A stretch of DNA of 38,585 nucleotides, taken from positions 1 through 38,585 of the forward strand of contig JAPLFP010000197.1 in assembly GCA_026390585.1 (NCBI GenBank), in the 5' to 3' direction. Below, piece by piece: positions 7,530 through 14,712 of the stretch (position 1 is the stretch's first letter; the number at the start of each line of letters is the position of its first letter). The position numbers were made by a program, and so were the translations under genes. The notes beneath the pieces were generated by a model. It had not been told where the DNA came from and did no database searches. It saw only the letters and a list, made by a program, of their open reading frames with translations. Source of the DNA: Ignavibacteriales bacterium. Lineage in GTDB: Bacteria > Bacteroidota > Ignavibacteria > UBA10030.

Positions 7530-10310
7530 ATGGCGATGATTGGACAAACCATTTCCCATTATAAGGTCCTCGAGAAACTAGGCGAGGGAGGAATGGGGGT
7601 CGTCTACAAAGCCCAGGATACAAAGCTCTTGCGCCCCGTTGCGCTGAAGTTCCTCTCTGCAGACATGACACGCGACCAGGATGCGAAGAAACGTTTTATT
7701 CAGGAAGCACGCGCTGCATCCGCGCTTGATCATCCCAACATCGCTGTCGTTCATGACATCGATGAGACCTCCGACGGTCATTCGTTCATCTGTATGGCGT
7801 ACTACGAGGGTCAGACTCTTAAGGCGAAACTCGCCAAGGGACCCATGAGTGTCGATGAATCAGTGAATATTGCACTTCAGATTGCCAGTGGGCTTCAACG
7901 AGCTCATGAATCCCGCATCATCCATCGCGACATCAAACCGGGCAACATCATCATTACACCGCAAGGAGAGGTGAAGATCGTCGATTTCGGACTTGCTAAG
8001 CTCGCGGTCCAGAGTCATATCACAAGAAGCCATATTACGGGAGGCACCTCCGCCTACATGGCCCCCGAACAAATACTGGGGGATGAAGCAGACGCACGGA
8101 GCGACTTGTTTTCCCTTGGTGTTGTGTTGTACGAAGCAGTCGTGGGCCGAAGGCCGTTTCTTGGAGAGCACGAACCCGCCCTTTTTTATTCCATCGTAAA
8201 CACTGAGCCCATTCCACCATCGGCACTCCAGCCTGGCATTTCACAGGAACTCGAGCGAGTCATTCTAAAACTTCTTGCCAAAGAGCCAACGCAGCGCTAT
8301 CAAAGTGCTGCGGATGTGCGGGCAGATCTCAAACGCTTTCTCGGCGAAGAGCCGACCCCCTCTCCGAGAAGACCGCGCTCACGCCCTGGTAAATCTCGGT
8401 GGATTATCACTGCGAGCACAATTGTCCTCACCGGTGCAATTCTCCTCCTCTGGTTCAGCACGTCAAAGCCAGCACTTTCACTCTCACCGAACGACTATGT
8501 CCTGGTGGCAGCGTTTGAAAACACGACAGGTGAAACCATATTTGACCAGTCGCTCACCGAGGCGATGAGGGTTTCACTGCGGCAATCATCACGCATCAGT
8601 CTTCTTTCAGAATCACGAGTCCAGGATGCACTCGCACGCATGCAGAGCGCGAAGAAGATTCCGCTCGACGCTGTCACAGCGCTCGAGGTCGCCCGACGAG
8701 AAGGGGCGCGCATTGTGCTCGCTGGAAATATCGGCCGGGTCGGAACAGAGTACCTGTTAACGTGCAGGATCATTGACGCTGTGAGCGGCGAAACTGTGAG
8801 CATTCGTCACCATCAAGCCTTAACGGCTGGACAGATCATCTCGCGTTTGGACGATTTGTGCCGGGATGTCCGCGAGGCACTCGGAGAGTCGCTTCACGAA
8901 ATATCACAATACTCCTCTCCTCTTGACAAGGTTACGACACCATCTCTAGAAGCGTTAGCGTTGTATTCACGTGGCAACGTCCTCGAGGGACAGGGAAACT
9001 ACTCCGAGGCAGCCTTGCTGAAAGAACAAGCGGTCGTCAAAGATTCGTTGTTCGTCATGGCCATCAGCGACGTTTCCTATATTCACCGCAAACTGAGAAA
9101 TGACAGCCTCGCTTTGATCTTCCACCGACGTGTTCTTCCACTGGTGAATCGGGTCAGTGACCGAGAGCGATATTATATTCTGTCTCTTTATTACGGGCCT
9201 TCGTTCGAGTATGACTTTCAAACTGCGTTCGAATATGCAAGGAAACTAGTTGCTCGTTATCCAAATAGTGCTGAAGGATTGGCAATGCTCGGCTGGCTCG
9301 CGATGCGCGTCGGGGATCTCCCGACATGTCTTTCCGCGAACGAGAGGTCTGTGTCGGCTGATTCCACCTACGCAGGAACATGCTACAATAATTCAGGTTT
9401 TGCCCTTGCTATGATTGGAAAGCCGGAGGAAGCGCTCGTGTATTTTAATCGGAGCAAAATTCTTCGCCCCACGTTTACCATGATCGATGAGTACAGGGCT
9501 CGCGCATTCTGGATGAGTCTGCGCGTTGATTCCGCTGCCAGGATCTTTCAGTCAATTAACGCCTTGAACTCAATGATCGCACTTCAGTACTTTGGCGGCC
9601 GGCTACAGATCGCAGCGGACCTCTGCCGAGCTGAGATTGCACGTACAACGGAACCAAAGAACCAAGCAGGCCTCCTTCATCTTCTCTCGTTCATCGAGCG
9701 TTCTCGCGGAAACTTTGCGCTGTCACGCAAAGTTCTCATGGAAGCCTTGGCAAAATGCCCTACCTCGGCTGAAGAGTTTTTTCTCATTGGTGCCTCTCTG
9801 GCTCGATCGGGTCGCATCCAGGAAGCCCAGAATGTGCTCGCAAAGATAGACCACATCCGCAGTATCGATCCCTACTTTCAGAAGCGCAAGGGAGACTATA
9901 CTAGCTTTGTCGCCGGTTCGATCGAAATGGCCGCGGGGAAACTCAAAGCGTCAATCGACCATTTTCGCCAGGTGAAACGAATACAGGCGGATGATGTATT
10001 TTTTCTCACTGCTCAGAGATCTCTTGCAGACTGTTACCGTGCACAATCAGAAACCTCGGCAATTGGCATTTATCAATACTTGCTTCAGAAGAGGGGCGAG
10101 GTTCTTATGGCCCCACGCCAACCCTCAATGCACCCTTCCTTTCTTTGGGTTGAGGTCCAGCTCGAACTGGCGAAGTTGTTGTTTTCCCACGGCCGGAAGA
10201 GTGAGGCCCGTGCGAATCTCGAACATCTGCAATCCCTCTGGGCAAATGCTGATGACAACTACATTCACTCTCGCGAAGTGCGTCAGCTCCTCGCGAGAAT
10301 GTCCCAGTAA
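7530..10310 (+). CDS. Transmembrane Ser/Thr kinase with TolB-like domain and tetratricopeptide repeats
   Basis: A 926-residue receptor-like kinase. Residues about 11-270 form a Hanks-type kinase domain with all key residues: GEGGMG loop (18-23), Lys40, Glu59, catalytic Asp134 in HRDIKPGN, Asp152 in DFG, and an APE motif. After a basic proline-rich linker, residues about 289-311 are a single membrane span. The exported part starts with a TolB/FlgO-like alpha/beta domain (about 320-455) and continues as a long helical array of tetratricopeptide-type repeats to the end. The kinase would be cytoplasmic and the repeats extracytoplasmic, where they may sense a protein or peptide. A GAGG ribosome-binding site supports the start; Met3 is an alternative. 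The WPPDT lipoprotein follows 33 bases later and is probably co-transcribed. Confidence 0.92.
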   Translation: MAMIGQTISHYKVLEKLGEGGMGVVYKAQDTKLLRPVALKFLSADMTRDQDAKKRFIQEARAASALDHPNIAVVHDIDETSDGHSFICMAYYEGQTLKAKLAKGPMSVDESVNIALQIASGLQRAHESRIIHRDIKPGNIIITPQGEVKIVDFGLAKLAVQSHITRSHITGGTSAYMAPEQILGDEADARSDLFSLGVVLYEAVVGRRPFLGEHEPALFYSIVNTEPIPPSALQPGISQELERVILKLLAKEPTQRYQSAADVRADLKRFLGEEPTPSPRRPRSRPGKSRWIITASTIVLTGAILLLWFSTSKPALSLSPNDYVLVAAFENTTGETIFDQSLTEAMRVSLRQSSRISLLSESRVQDALARMQSAKKIPLDAVTALEVARREGARIVLAGNIGRVGTEYLLTCRIIDAVSGETVSIRHHQALTAGQIISRLDDLCRDVREALGESLHEISQYSSPLDKVTTPSLEALALYSRGNVLEGQGNYSEAALLKEQAVVKDSLFVMAISDVSYIHRKLRNDSLALIFHRRVLPLVNRVSDRERYYILSLYYGPSFEYDFQTAFEYARKLVARYPNSAEGLAMLGWLAMRVGDLPTCLSANERSVSADSTYAGTCYNNSGFALAMIGKPEEALVYFNRSKILRPTFTMIDEYRARAFWMSLRVDSAARIFQSINALNSMIALQYFGGRLQIAADLCRAEIARTTEPKNQAGLLHLLSFIERSRGNFALSRKVLMEALAKCPTSAEEFFLIGASLARSGRIQEAQNVLAKIDHIRSIDPYFQKRKGDYTSFVAGSIEMAAGKLKASIDHFRQVKRIQADDVFFLTAQRSLADCYRAQSETSAIGIYQYLLQKRGEVLMAPRQPSMHPSFLWVEVQLELAKLLFSHGRKSEARANLEHLQSLWANADDNYIHSREVRQLLARMSQ

Positions 10311-10343
10311 CACACGCCATCTCATCAAGAAAGGAGCCATCAC

Positions 10344-10709
10344 ATGAAACGATTCCTCCTCCCAGCCTCGCTGGCAATTCTCTTCTGGATTGCTTCTGCT
10401 GTCGTTGGCTGCAGCAAATCACCCGACGTGACCCCGAATCGTCCCTGGCCTCCAGACACCTTGTGGGCAGTCCGGCAAGCCGACCAGTCATACAGCGTTT
10501 ACAGCGAATGGCCACCGGATACAACGATCGGCATAGCTGAATTCAATATAATGGGCGCACCACCACCAGCAGTCATGATGATGGCCAAAAGCATCAAACA
10601 TGAGACGTCCACCAAGATCGCGGCTTTTCATGAAGGAACAGCAGGACCTCGTCCGTGGCCGCCGGATACTCTGAGGATGATCCTACGGTTGAAAAAAGTC
10701 ATTCGTTGA
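10344..10709 (+). CDS. Small lipoprotein with three WPPDT motifs, unknown function
   Basis: 121 residues with a signal peptide and lipobox VVGC, placing the lipidated cysteine at residue 23. The mature part carries the pentapeptide WPPDT three times (residues 35-39, 56-60 and 105-109), two of them as RPWPPDTL. The three copies use different third-position bases (CCT CCA GAC ACC, CCA CCG GAT ACA, CCG CCG GAT ACT), so the motif is kept at protein level rather than by recent DNA duplication. A good ribosome-binding site (AAAGGAG) precedes the ATG. It lies 33 bases after the kinase, so it may be a ligand, sensor or substrate of the kinase's exported part. I do not recognise the family. Confidence 0.75.
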   Translation: MKRFLLPASLAILFWIASAVVGCSKSPDVTPNRPWPPDTLWAVRQADQSYSVYSEWPPDTTIGIAEFNIMGAPPPAVMMMAKSIKHETSTKIAAFHEGTAGPRPWPPDTLRMILRLKKVIR

Positions 10710-10752
10710 TTGTTCGCCGGTTCTCGCTTCGGCTTGTTCTCGGTAGTACAAA

Positions 10753-10935
10753 ATGCAGTCTGAATCACTGGCGAACATTACGGGAAATGCGCAGGTGATA
10801 CCCTTCGGGCCAGATGGCTTCTCCGCCGTGGTTGGTGGCGCTTCAGGGATCTATTACTACACCATTTTTGTAAAAGTGGGCAGTAATTTCTGTCCGGTCG
10901 AAGGCAACTCTCCGCCAGAGATGGTCATCGAGTAG
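10753..10935 (+). pseudogene. Truncated paralogue of the 11143-11481 gene
   Basis: A 60-codon frame whose product aligns along its whole length with the C-terminal half of the 112-residue protein encoded 200 bp downstream. Both share a SLAN/PLAN start, an SAVVG core, a tyrosine-rich strand (GIYYYTIFV versus DIYHYCILV) and the ending VEGNSPPxMVIE. The N-terminal half is absent: an in-frame stop sits just upstream (10744-10746) and no related sequence precedes it. There is no clear ribosome-binding site. It is most likely the remnant of a tandem duplication. A short functional product cannot be excluded. Confidence 0.65.
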
Positions 10936-11063
10936 CGCTTGCTTGTGCGGTAGATATACAGTACGTTTGTTCAACACTTGGGGCAAAGGATTGGTCTATG
11001 CTCATTCGCAGCCCTCTCTCCCTTGACCACTCCCCCGCCTGCACTGTATTCTATCCCAAACTT

Positions 11064-11076
11064 CTATGAATCATAG
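11064..11076. promoter_or_regulatory. 13-bp palindrome CTATGAATCATAG
   Basis: Perfect 6-bp arms around a central A, 67 bp upstream of the start at 11143. The ten-base word CATCCACCAT then occurs twice (11088-11097 and 11115-11124) before the gene. This may be an operator region. The evidence is symmetry and position only. Confidence 0.35.
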
Positions 11077-11142
11077 CGCTCCTCCATCATCCACCATGAC
11101 AGCGAAGTCACGAGCATCCACCATAATCAAGAAAGGTTCAAT

Positions 11143-11481
11143 ATGGCTGCCACACAAAAGACGCCGACAAATCCTCAGGTCGATGTAAAGATCATCAAAG
11201 TAGGTGGTAAAGGTGCGAACTGGTTCGTCAAGCCGTTGATCATCCAACCAAATACCAAGGTGGTTTGGCATTGCGGCATTGACAGTTTCACCATCTGGTT
11301 CCCGAAAAACCATAATCCGCTTGCCAATGGCAATACTGAGATTTACGGCAAGAATGGAAAAGCGAGCGCTGTTGTAGGGACTAAGAAGGACATCTACCAC
11401 TACTGCATACTCGTTACAGAGGACAATGTTGATGTTCATCTCGTGGAAGGGAATTCCCCTCCCACCATGGTGATCGAATAG
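11143..11481 (+). CDS. Small beta-rich protein, possibly cupredoxin-like
   Basis: 112 residues with no signal peptide, an AGAAAGG ribosome-binding site, and a predicted all-beta pattern. The order of strands recalls cupredoxin-type sandwiches: IIQPNTKVVWHCG, then SFTIWFP, then a Y-rich late strand DIYHYCILV, and a final VEGNSPPTMVIE. A histidine and a cysteine (in VWHCG and YHYC) are present, but the canonical copper-site spacing is not, so copper binding is not claimed. A truncated paralogue lies just upstream. Together with the kinase and the WPPDT lipoprotein it forms a compact group of otherwise unrecognised small genes. Confidence 0.7.
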   Translation: MAATQKTPTNPQVDVKIIKVGGKGANWFVKPLIIQPNTKVVWHCGIDSFTIWFPKNHNPLANGNTEIYGKNGKASAVVGTKKDIYHYCILVTEDNVDVHLVEGNSPPTMVIE

Positions 11482-11524
11482 CGGAAGTTTAGCTCCCTAG
11501 GAAACCCCTTTCATTTCTGATAAC

Positions 11525-11543
11525 GGACGCAGTGGAGGCGTCC
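11525..11543 (+). terminator. Possible hairpin terminator
   Basis: GGACGC and GCGTCC arms with a seven-base loop, 44 bases after the preceding stop codon. The following bases are only moderately T-rich, so the call is weak. Confidence 0.3.
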
Positions 11544-11715
11544 TCTCGGATTTCGTACGCCCAAAACTCTTGAGTGCTCACATGCCTCAAGTCCCTTTCC
11601 CGCTCGCTCAAGAGTTCGCAACGATGCTTATCTTCTTATTACTTCATAACCGCTGGTCTTCCGGCCATCCATCCCGCGTTTTTAACCATTTTCCACATCA
11701 ATCGTATCATTCTTA

Positions 11716-12324
11716 GTGAGAGAATACAAGAACGATATTGCGGGCTCACATGGGGAGGTTCAGGCGGATGTTGTCAGCCGTTCACAGTGCAGAGATCTCG
11801 CCGCGTTTGAGCAACTCGTCCGGAAATATCAACCCTATGCATTCTCTCTTGCGATGAAATTCCTCTGTGATGAAGCAGAGGCTTCTGACGTTGTCCAGGA
11901 TTCGTTTCTCCGAGTTTGGAAAAACATCGATCATTATGACCCGAATCAGAAATTTTCAACGTGGCTCTACAAGATCGTTACGAATCTCTGCGTCGACCGG
12001 TTCCGTGCGCTCAAAAGAAACCGGAGCATTTTTCTCTCGCGGGACCGTGATCCTATGATGGAAGATCTCCCGGACGAGCGCGACTGGGTAACGCTGCAAT
12101 CCCAAGAACAGTTGGCCGACATTATCAGAACGCTCTCAAATCGGCTTTCGCGAACGCAAAGGCTCGTCTTCACATTGCGGGATCTTCAGGACTTGACCGT
12201 GGAAGAGGTTGTGGAAATAACGGGTCTTTCGATTGGCAGCGTCAAAACAAACTTGCACTATGCGCGGAAATCCATCCGTGATACTCTCGTGCGACACTAT
12301 GGCGTTGTGAGGGGTGAACTATGA
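11716..12324 (+). CDS. ECF-type RNA polymerase sigma factor
   Basis: 202 residues. Region 2 runs from FEQLVRKYQPYAF through ASDVVQDSFLRVWKNI to the FSTWLYKIVTNLCVDRFR segment, which melts and reads the -10 element. Region 4 near the C-terminus has a helix-turn-helix (LTVEEVVEITGLSIGSVKTN) for the -35 element. Regions 1 and 3 are missing, as in group 4 (extracytoplasmic function) sigma factors. The only plausible start is GTG at 11716, without a clear ribosome-binding site. The stop overlaps the next gene by four bases (ATGA), so sigma factor and anti-sigma factor are translationally coupled. Such operons are usually autoregulated by the sigma factor itself. Confidence 0.93.
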   Translation: MREYKNDIAGSHGEVQADVVSRSQCRDLAAFEQLVRKYQPYAFSLAMKFLCDEAEASDVVQDSFLRVWKNIDHYDPNQKFSTWLYKIVTNLCVDRFRALKRNRSIFLSRDRDPMMEDLPDERDWVTLQSQEQLADIIRTLSNRLSRTQRLVFTLRDLQDLTVEEVVEITGLSIGSVKTNLHYARKSIRDTLVRHYGVVRGEL

Positions 12325-13025
12325 GCTGCGAACGGTATCAGCGGTTGCTTCATCTGAATCGATCTGGCGAAATCTCCAAGCACGAGGCTGATGAACTCCG
12401 CCAGCATCTCCGCTTGTGCGAAAAGTGCTCTCTCGAGCTCCAGCGGATCGAAAGGGCTGACGGGTTCATCGATCATCTTGGCGACTTCTCTCCGAGCCCC
12501 AAGAATCCCGAAAAACTCACAGCGGACATTCTGCGCCGCGTGCGGGCAGAGTCCGCTGCGCCAAAGCCATTGAACCCACTGAACCGTTTTCTTGATTTCT
12601 TTCTGCTTCCGTCCGTGCGCTATTCAACCGTGGCAATTATTTCGCTGGTTATTCTGACATCAGCGACGCAACTGGTCATGATGCTGAACGACGTATCCAA
12701 CCTTGAACAGCGCATGGCATCCCCTGTCCGACATGACGCCACCGAGGCGACCTATACGATGCAGTCAAAGACGCTCCAGGAGGTCGCAAAATCAGAACGG
12801 GGCAGGCCCATCAAGGAGAATGTCTCCCTCACCGTGACCAACGACCGCATTGATGTCTCGGCGAAGAAAGTGGATACATTCCTGTCCGACTATAACCTCA
12901 GAAATCTTTCGACAGTCCTTGGAGCCTCGGCCCTGGGTATCGACAAGAAGACGCTTGAGAAGATTGTCAATGAAGTCAAGGCTACGGCTGAACGATCGTT
13001 CCGTCTTGACGGCAAAGGAGCTTAA
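12321..13025 (+). CDS. Membrane anti-sigma factor with zinc-type N-terminal domain
   Basis: 234 residues. The N-terminus has the anti-sigma zinc pattern: Cys3, then His29-x3-Cys33-x2-Cys36 (HLRLCEKC). A single membrane span lies at about residues 100-121, followed by a periplasmic part with an amphipathic tail. The cytoplasmic zinc domain is expected to hold the sigma factor encoded immediately upstream (overlap ATGA). Release would need a signal from the envelope. The periplasmic part has no family I recognise. The third gene follows after three bases, so all three are one operon. Confidence 0.88.
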   Translation: MSCERYQRLLHLNRSGEISKHEADELRQHLRLCEKCSLELQRIERADGFIDHLGDFSPSPKNPEKLTADILRRVRAESAAPKPLNPLNRFLDFFLLPSVRYSTVAIISLVILTSATQLVMMLNDVSNLEQRMASPVRHDATEATYTMQSKTLQEVAKSERGRPIKENVSLTVTNDRIDVSAKKVDTFLSDYNLRNLSTVLGASALGIDKKTLEKIVNEVKATAERSFRLDGKGA

Positions 13026-13028
13026 CCT

Positions 13029-14087
13029 ATGCGACGCATCAACGTTTCAACAAGTCTTACTCTCGGTCTCCTCGGCGCCTTCTTGCTGAGCGGGTGCCTC
13101 GACATCACCTCAACGAGCAAAGTAAACAGCAACGGGAGTATTGTTCGTACGATTGCATTCACGGGCGACTCCACCGACGTTTATGCGGGGAAGTTCCCTC
13201 TCCAACTCGATTCATCGTGGAGCAAGAACATCACAAGATCAAAGGAGAAGGATAAAATCTGCACATTGACAGCCAGCCGGACGTTTCGGGATGCTGAAGA
13301 GATGAACAAAGTCCTTGGCGGGAAATTCAGCTGGACGCTTCAATATCGATTTGTATTCGAAAAATCCTTCCAGTGGTTCTTCACTATCTACCGATATCGG
13401 GAGACGAACCTTCCGTTCTCTCAATACGAGTCTATTCCATTGACGGATTTTCTTTCAAAGGCCGAGATTGATATGCTTGTCCAGGACACACTTGGTGACC
13501 GAACGAAACAACTCATGTCCCGAGGGGACAGTCTTGCGATGGAGAGCTTTATCCCACGCCTGCAAGAGTGGGAGTGGCGGAACAAATTTGAGCCCATCTT
13601 TGCGGCGTTCCTCGACGGAGTAAAGATGCTTAACTATCCCTCACTGACAATCGGCATGGCAGAGACGCTGAAAGACTCACTCTACAGGAAGTCTGAGAAG
13701 GCTATTGACAAGGGAAAGATTGATTCGCTACGGATCATCTTCAAGACCGTGTTGAAAAACCCGCTTGTTGACAAGGCCTGGCAGGCGAATACGCCAGCAA
13801 TTGAAGAGGTGAAACGCAGGTTTGCGTTCGAACATGAGACCAATTCTCATAAGTATTTCACGAACGTCGTCATGCCAGGGTTGATCACGGGATCGAACGC
13901 GAGCAAGATCGAAGGAAACGTGGCAACGTGGCAGGATTATAAAGAGCATGTCCATCATCTCGAATATACGATGTGGGTGGAATCGCGGCAAGTGAACTGG
14001 TGGGCGGTGATCATTGCCTTAGCTCTTGTGGTGACGCTGATGGCTGTCTTGATCATCTCCGTGCTGCGCCGGCGAAATCGGGTGTGA
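13029..14087 (+). CDS. Lipoprotein with C-terminal membrane anchor, third gene of the sigma operon
   Basis: 352 residues. The signal peptide ends in lipobox LSGC (Cys23). The next stretch (TSKVNSNGSIVRTIAFTGDS) looks like the opening of an LppM-like beta domain, but I cannot confirm this. The middle is helical. The C-terminus has one strong membrane span (about 323-345) ending in RRRNRV. A protein lipidated at one end and membrane-spanning at the other should stay in the inner membrane, bridging it as a loop in the periplasm. It starts three bases after the anti-sigma gene, so it may sense envelope state or regulate anti-sigma release. Function unproven. Confidence 0.75.
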   Translation: MRRINVSTSLTLGLLGAFLLSGCLDITSTSKVNSNGSIVRTIAFTGDSTDVYAGKFPLQLDSSWSKNITRSKEKDKICTLTASRTFRDAEEMNKVLGGKFSWTLQYRFVFEKSFQWFFTIYRYRETNLPFSQYESIPLTDFLSKAEIDMLVQDTLGDRTKQLMSRGDSLAMESFIPRLQEWEWRNKFEPIFAAFLDGVKMLNYPSLTIGMAETLKDSLYRKSEKAIDKGKIDSLRIIFKTVLKNPLVDKAWQANTPAIEEVKRRFAFEHETNSHKYFTNVVMPGLITGSNASKIEGNVATWQDYKEHVHHLEYTMWVESRQVNWWAVIIALALVVTLMAVLIISVLRRRNRV

Positions 14088-14128
14088 CTAGAGTAACTTT
14101 AGGCAGGAATGAAGTTCATATACCTATC

Positions 14129-14155
14129 GCCGCTTTCTTTTGTAAAGAAAGCGGC
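14129..14155. repeat. Perfect 12-bp-stem hairpin
   Basis: GCCGCTTTCTTT and its exact complement AAAGAAAGCGGC separated by TGT. It lies 41 bases after the stop of the sigma-operon lipoprotein. It could help end that transcript, but no T-run follows. Confidence 0.75.
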
Positions 14156-14172
14156 AGAAAGTTCCGCTTTAT

Positions 14173-14196
14173 GAATCCCGCTCATAGGCGGAATCC
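14173..14196. repeat. REP-like palindrome, copy A
   Basis: A 24-base palindromic unit centred on CCGCTCATA, matching a second unit at 16306-16329 at 20 of 24 positions. An overlapping alternative hairpin (TTCCGCTTTATGA, 14162-14174, with TCATAGGCGGAA, 14182-14193) could also form. Confidence 0.65.
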
Positions 14197-14213
14197 AAAA
14201 AGCGGGAAAATGT

Positions 14214-14365
14214 GTCCCGAAATTAAACGCCCGTGATTGAGCCGTCTCCACTCAATCCGTAATGTCGCCCCGACAACAGACCGACAGAACTTCAAGTGGC
14301 TACAGGCTGGGGCGACATTAAACGCACTGTCAATCCGCCCATCGCACTTGCCGTAATTTCGGGAC
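14214..14365. repeat. Nested inverted repeats with branched (three-way) architecture
   Basis: Outer arms GTCCCGAAATTA (14214-14225) and TAATTTCGGGAC (14354-14365) are perfectly complementary over 12 bp. Enclosed are two independent hairpins: GATTGAG/CTCAATC (14235-14241 with 14251-14257) and AATGTCGCCCC/GGGGCGACATT (14261-14271 with 14309-14319, 11 bp perfect). The stems nest without conflict, giving a closed 152-base domain with two internal branches. This is what a structured RNA or a folded single-stranded transposition substrate would look like. Strand and function are unknown. No known RNA family was recognised. Confidence 0.7.
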
Positions 14366-14446
14366 CTGCCTTATCCAGGCTTGTTTTGTTTTTCAAAGCT
14401 CGCGAAATCGACGGCGGTGCGTGTTGGACGGCTCTCCCGTGGGTTT

Positions 14447-14505
14447 AATATCGGTGCAGATCATCAATGCCTTGAAGTCACTCTAAATGATTACGCACCG
14501 ATATT
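14447..14505. repeat. 11-bp perfect inverted repeat
   Basis: AATATCGGTGC (14447-14457) and GCACCGATATT (14495-14505) enclose 37 bases, within which ATCAT and ATGAT add inner pairing. Part of the same structured interval. Confidence 0.65.
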
Positions 14506-14539
14506 TCGGCAAGTGTATGGGATGTTCCCCACGTGCGTT

Positions 14540-14576
14540 TCCCCGCCCGACCGCCTGGCGATCAGGCGGGCGGGGA
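14540..14576. repeat. GC-rich inverted repeat
   Basis: TCCCCGCCC (14540-14548) pairs with GGGCGGGGA (14568-14576). An inner CCGCCT/AGGCGG pair gives an alternative extension with a small bulge. Confidence 0.6.
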
Positions 14577-14594
14577 TTTCGCCGTCCTTTTCTG

Positions 14595-14623
14595 GTTACT
14601 CTTTTGACGAGCAAAAGAGTAAC
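14595..14623. repeat. Perfect 12-bp-stem hairpin
   Basis: GTTACTCTTTTG and CAAAAGAGTAAC flank the five-base loop ACGAG. It is the last of the series, 90 bases before the next gene. Confidence 0.75.
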
Positions 14624-14712
14624 GACAAGAATTCATACGCCATTGGTTATCTCGACGCAGCGGCTGAACAGTTGAAGCTTTAACATCACATGACAAATTG
14701 CAGGGCGTAGTC

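Larger units (their letters stand above)
14088..14712. other. Gene-free interval dense in inverted repeats
   Basis: 625 bp without a credible gene. It carries at least seven inverted-repeat structures, listed separately: 14129-14155, 14173-14196, 14214-14365 (nested), 14447-14505, 14540-14576 and 14595-14623. A frame at 14381-14683 reads through several of them and is judged spurious. The last bases hold the promoter and leader of the gene at 14713. Confidence 0.8.

Noticed and set aside
7301-7552. 83-codon minus-strand frame in the cytochrome-kinase gap
   Set aside because: It overlaps the kinase start codon, has no ribosome-binding site and no recognisable protein features.
11143-11481. 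Copper-binding cupredoxin call for the 112-residue protein
   Set aside because: The strand pattern is suggestive, but the usual His-Cys-His-Met spacing is not present, so only the fold is suggested.
14381-14683. 100-codon frame in the inverted-repeat interval
   Set aside because: It reads through three hairpins, its composition follows the repeats, and it lacks a ribosome-binding site.
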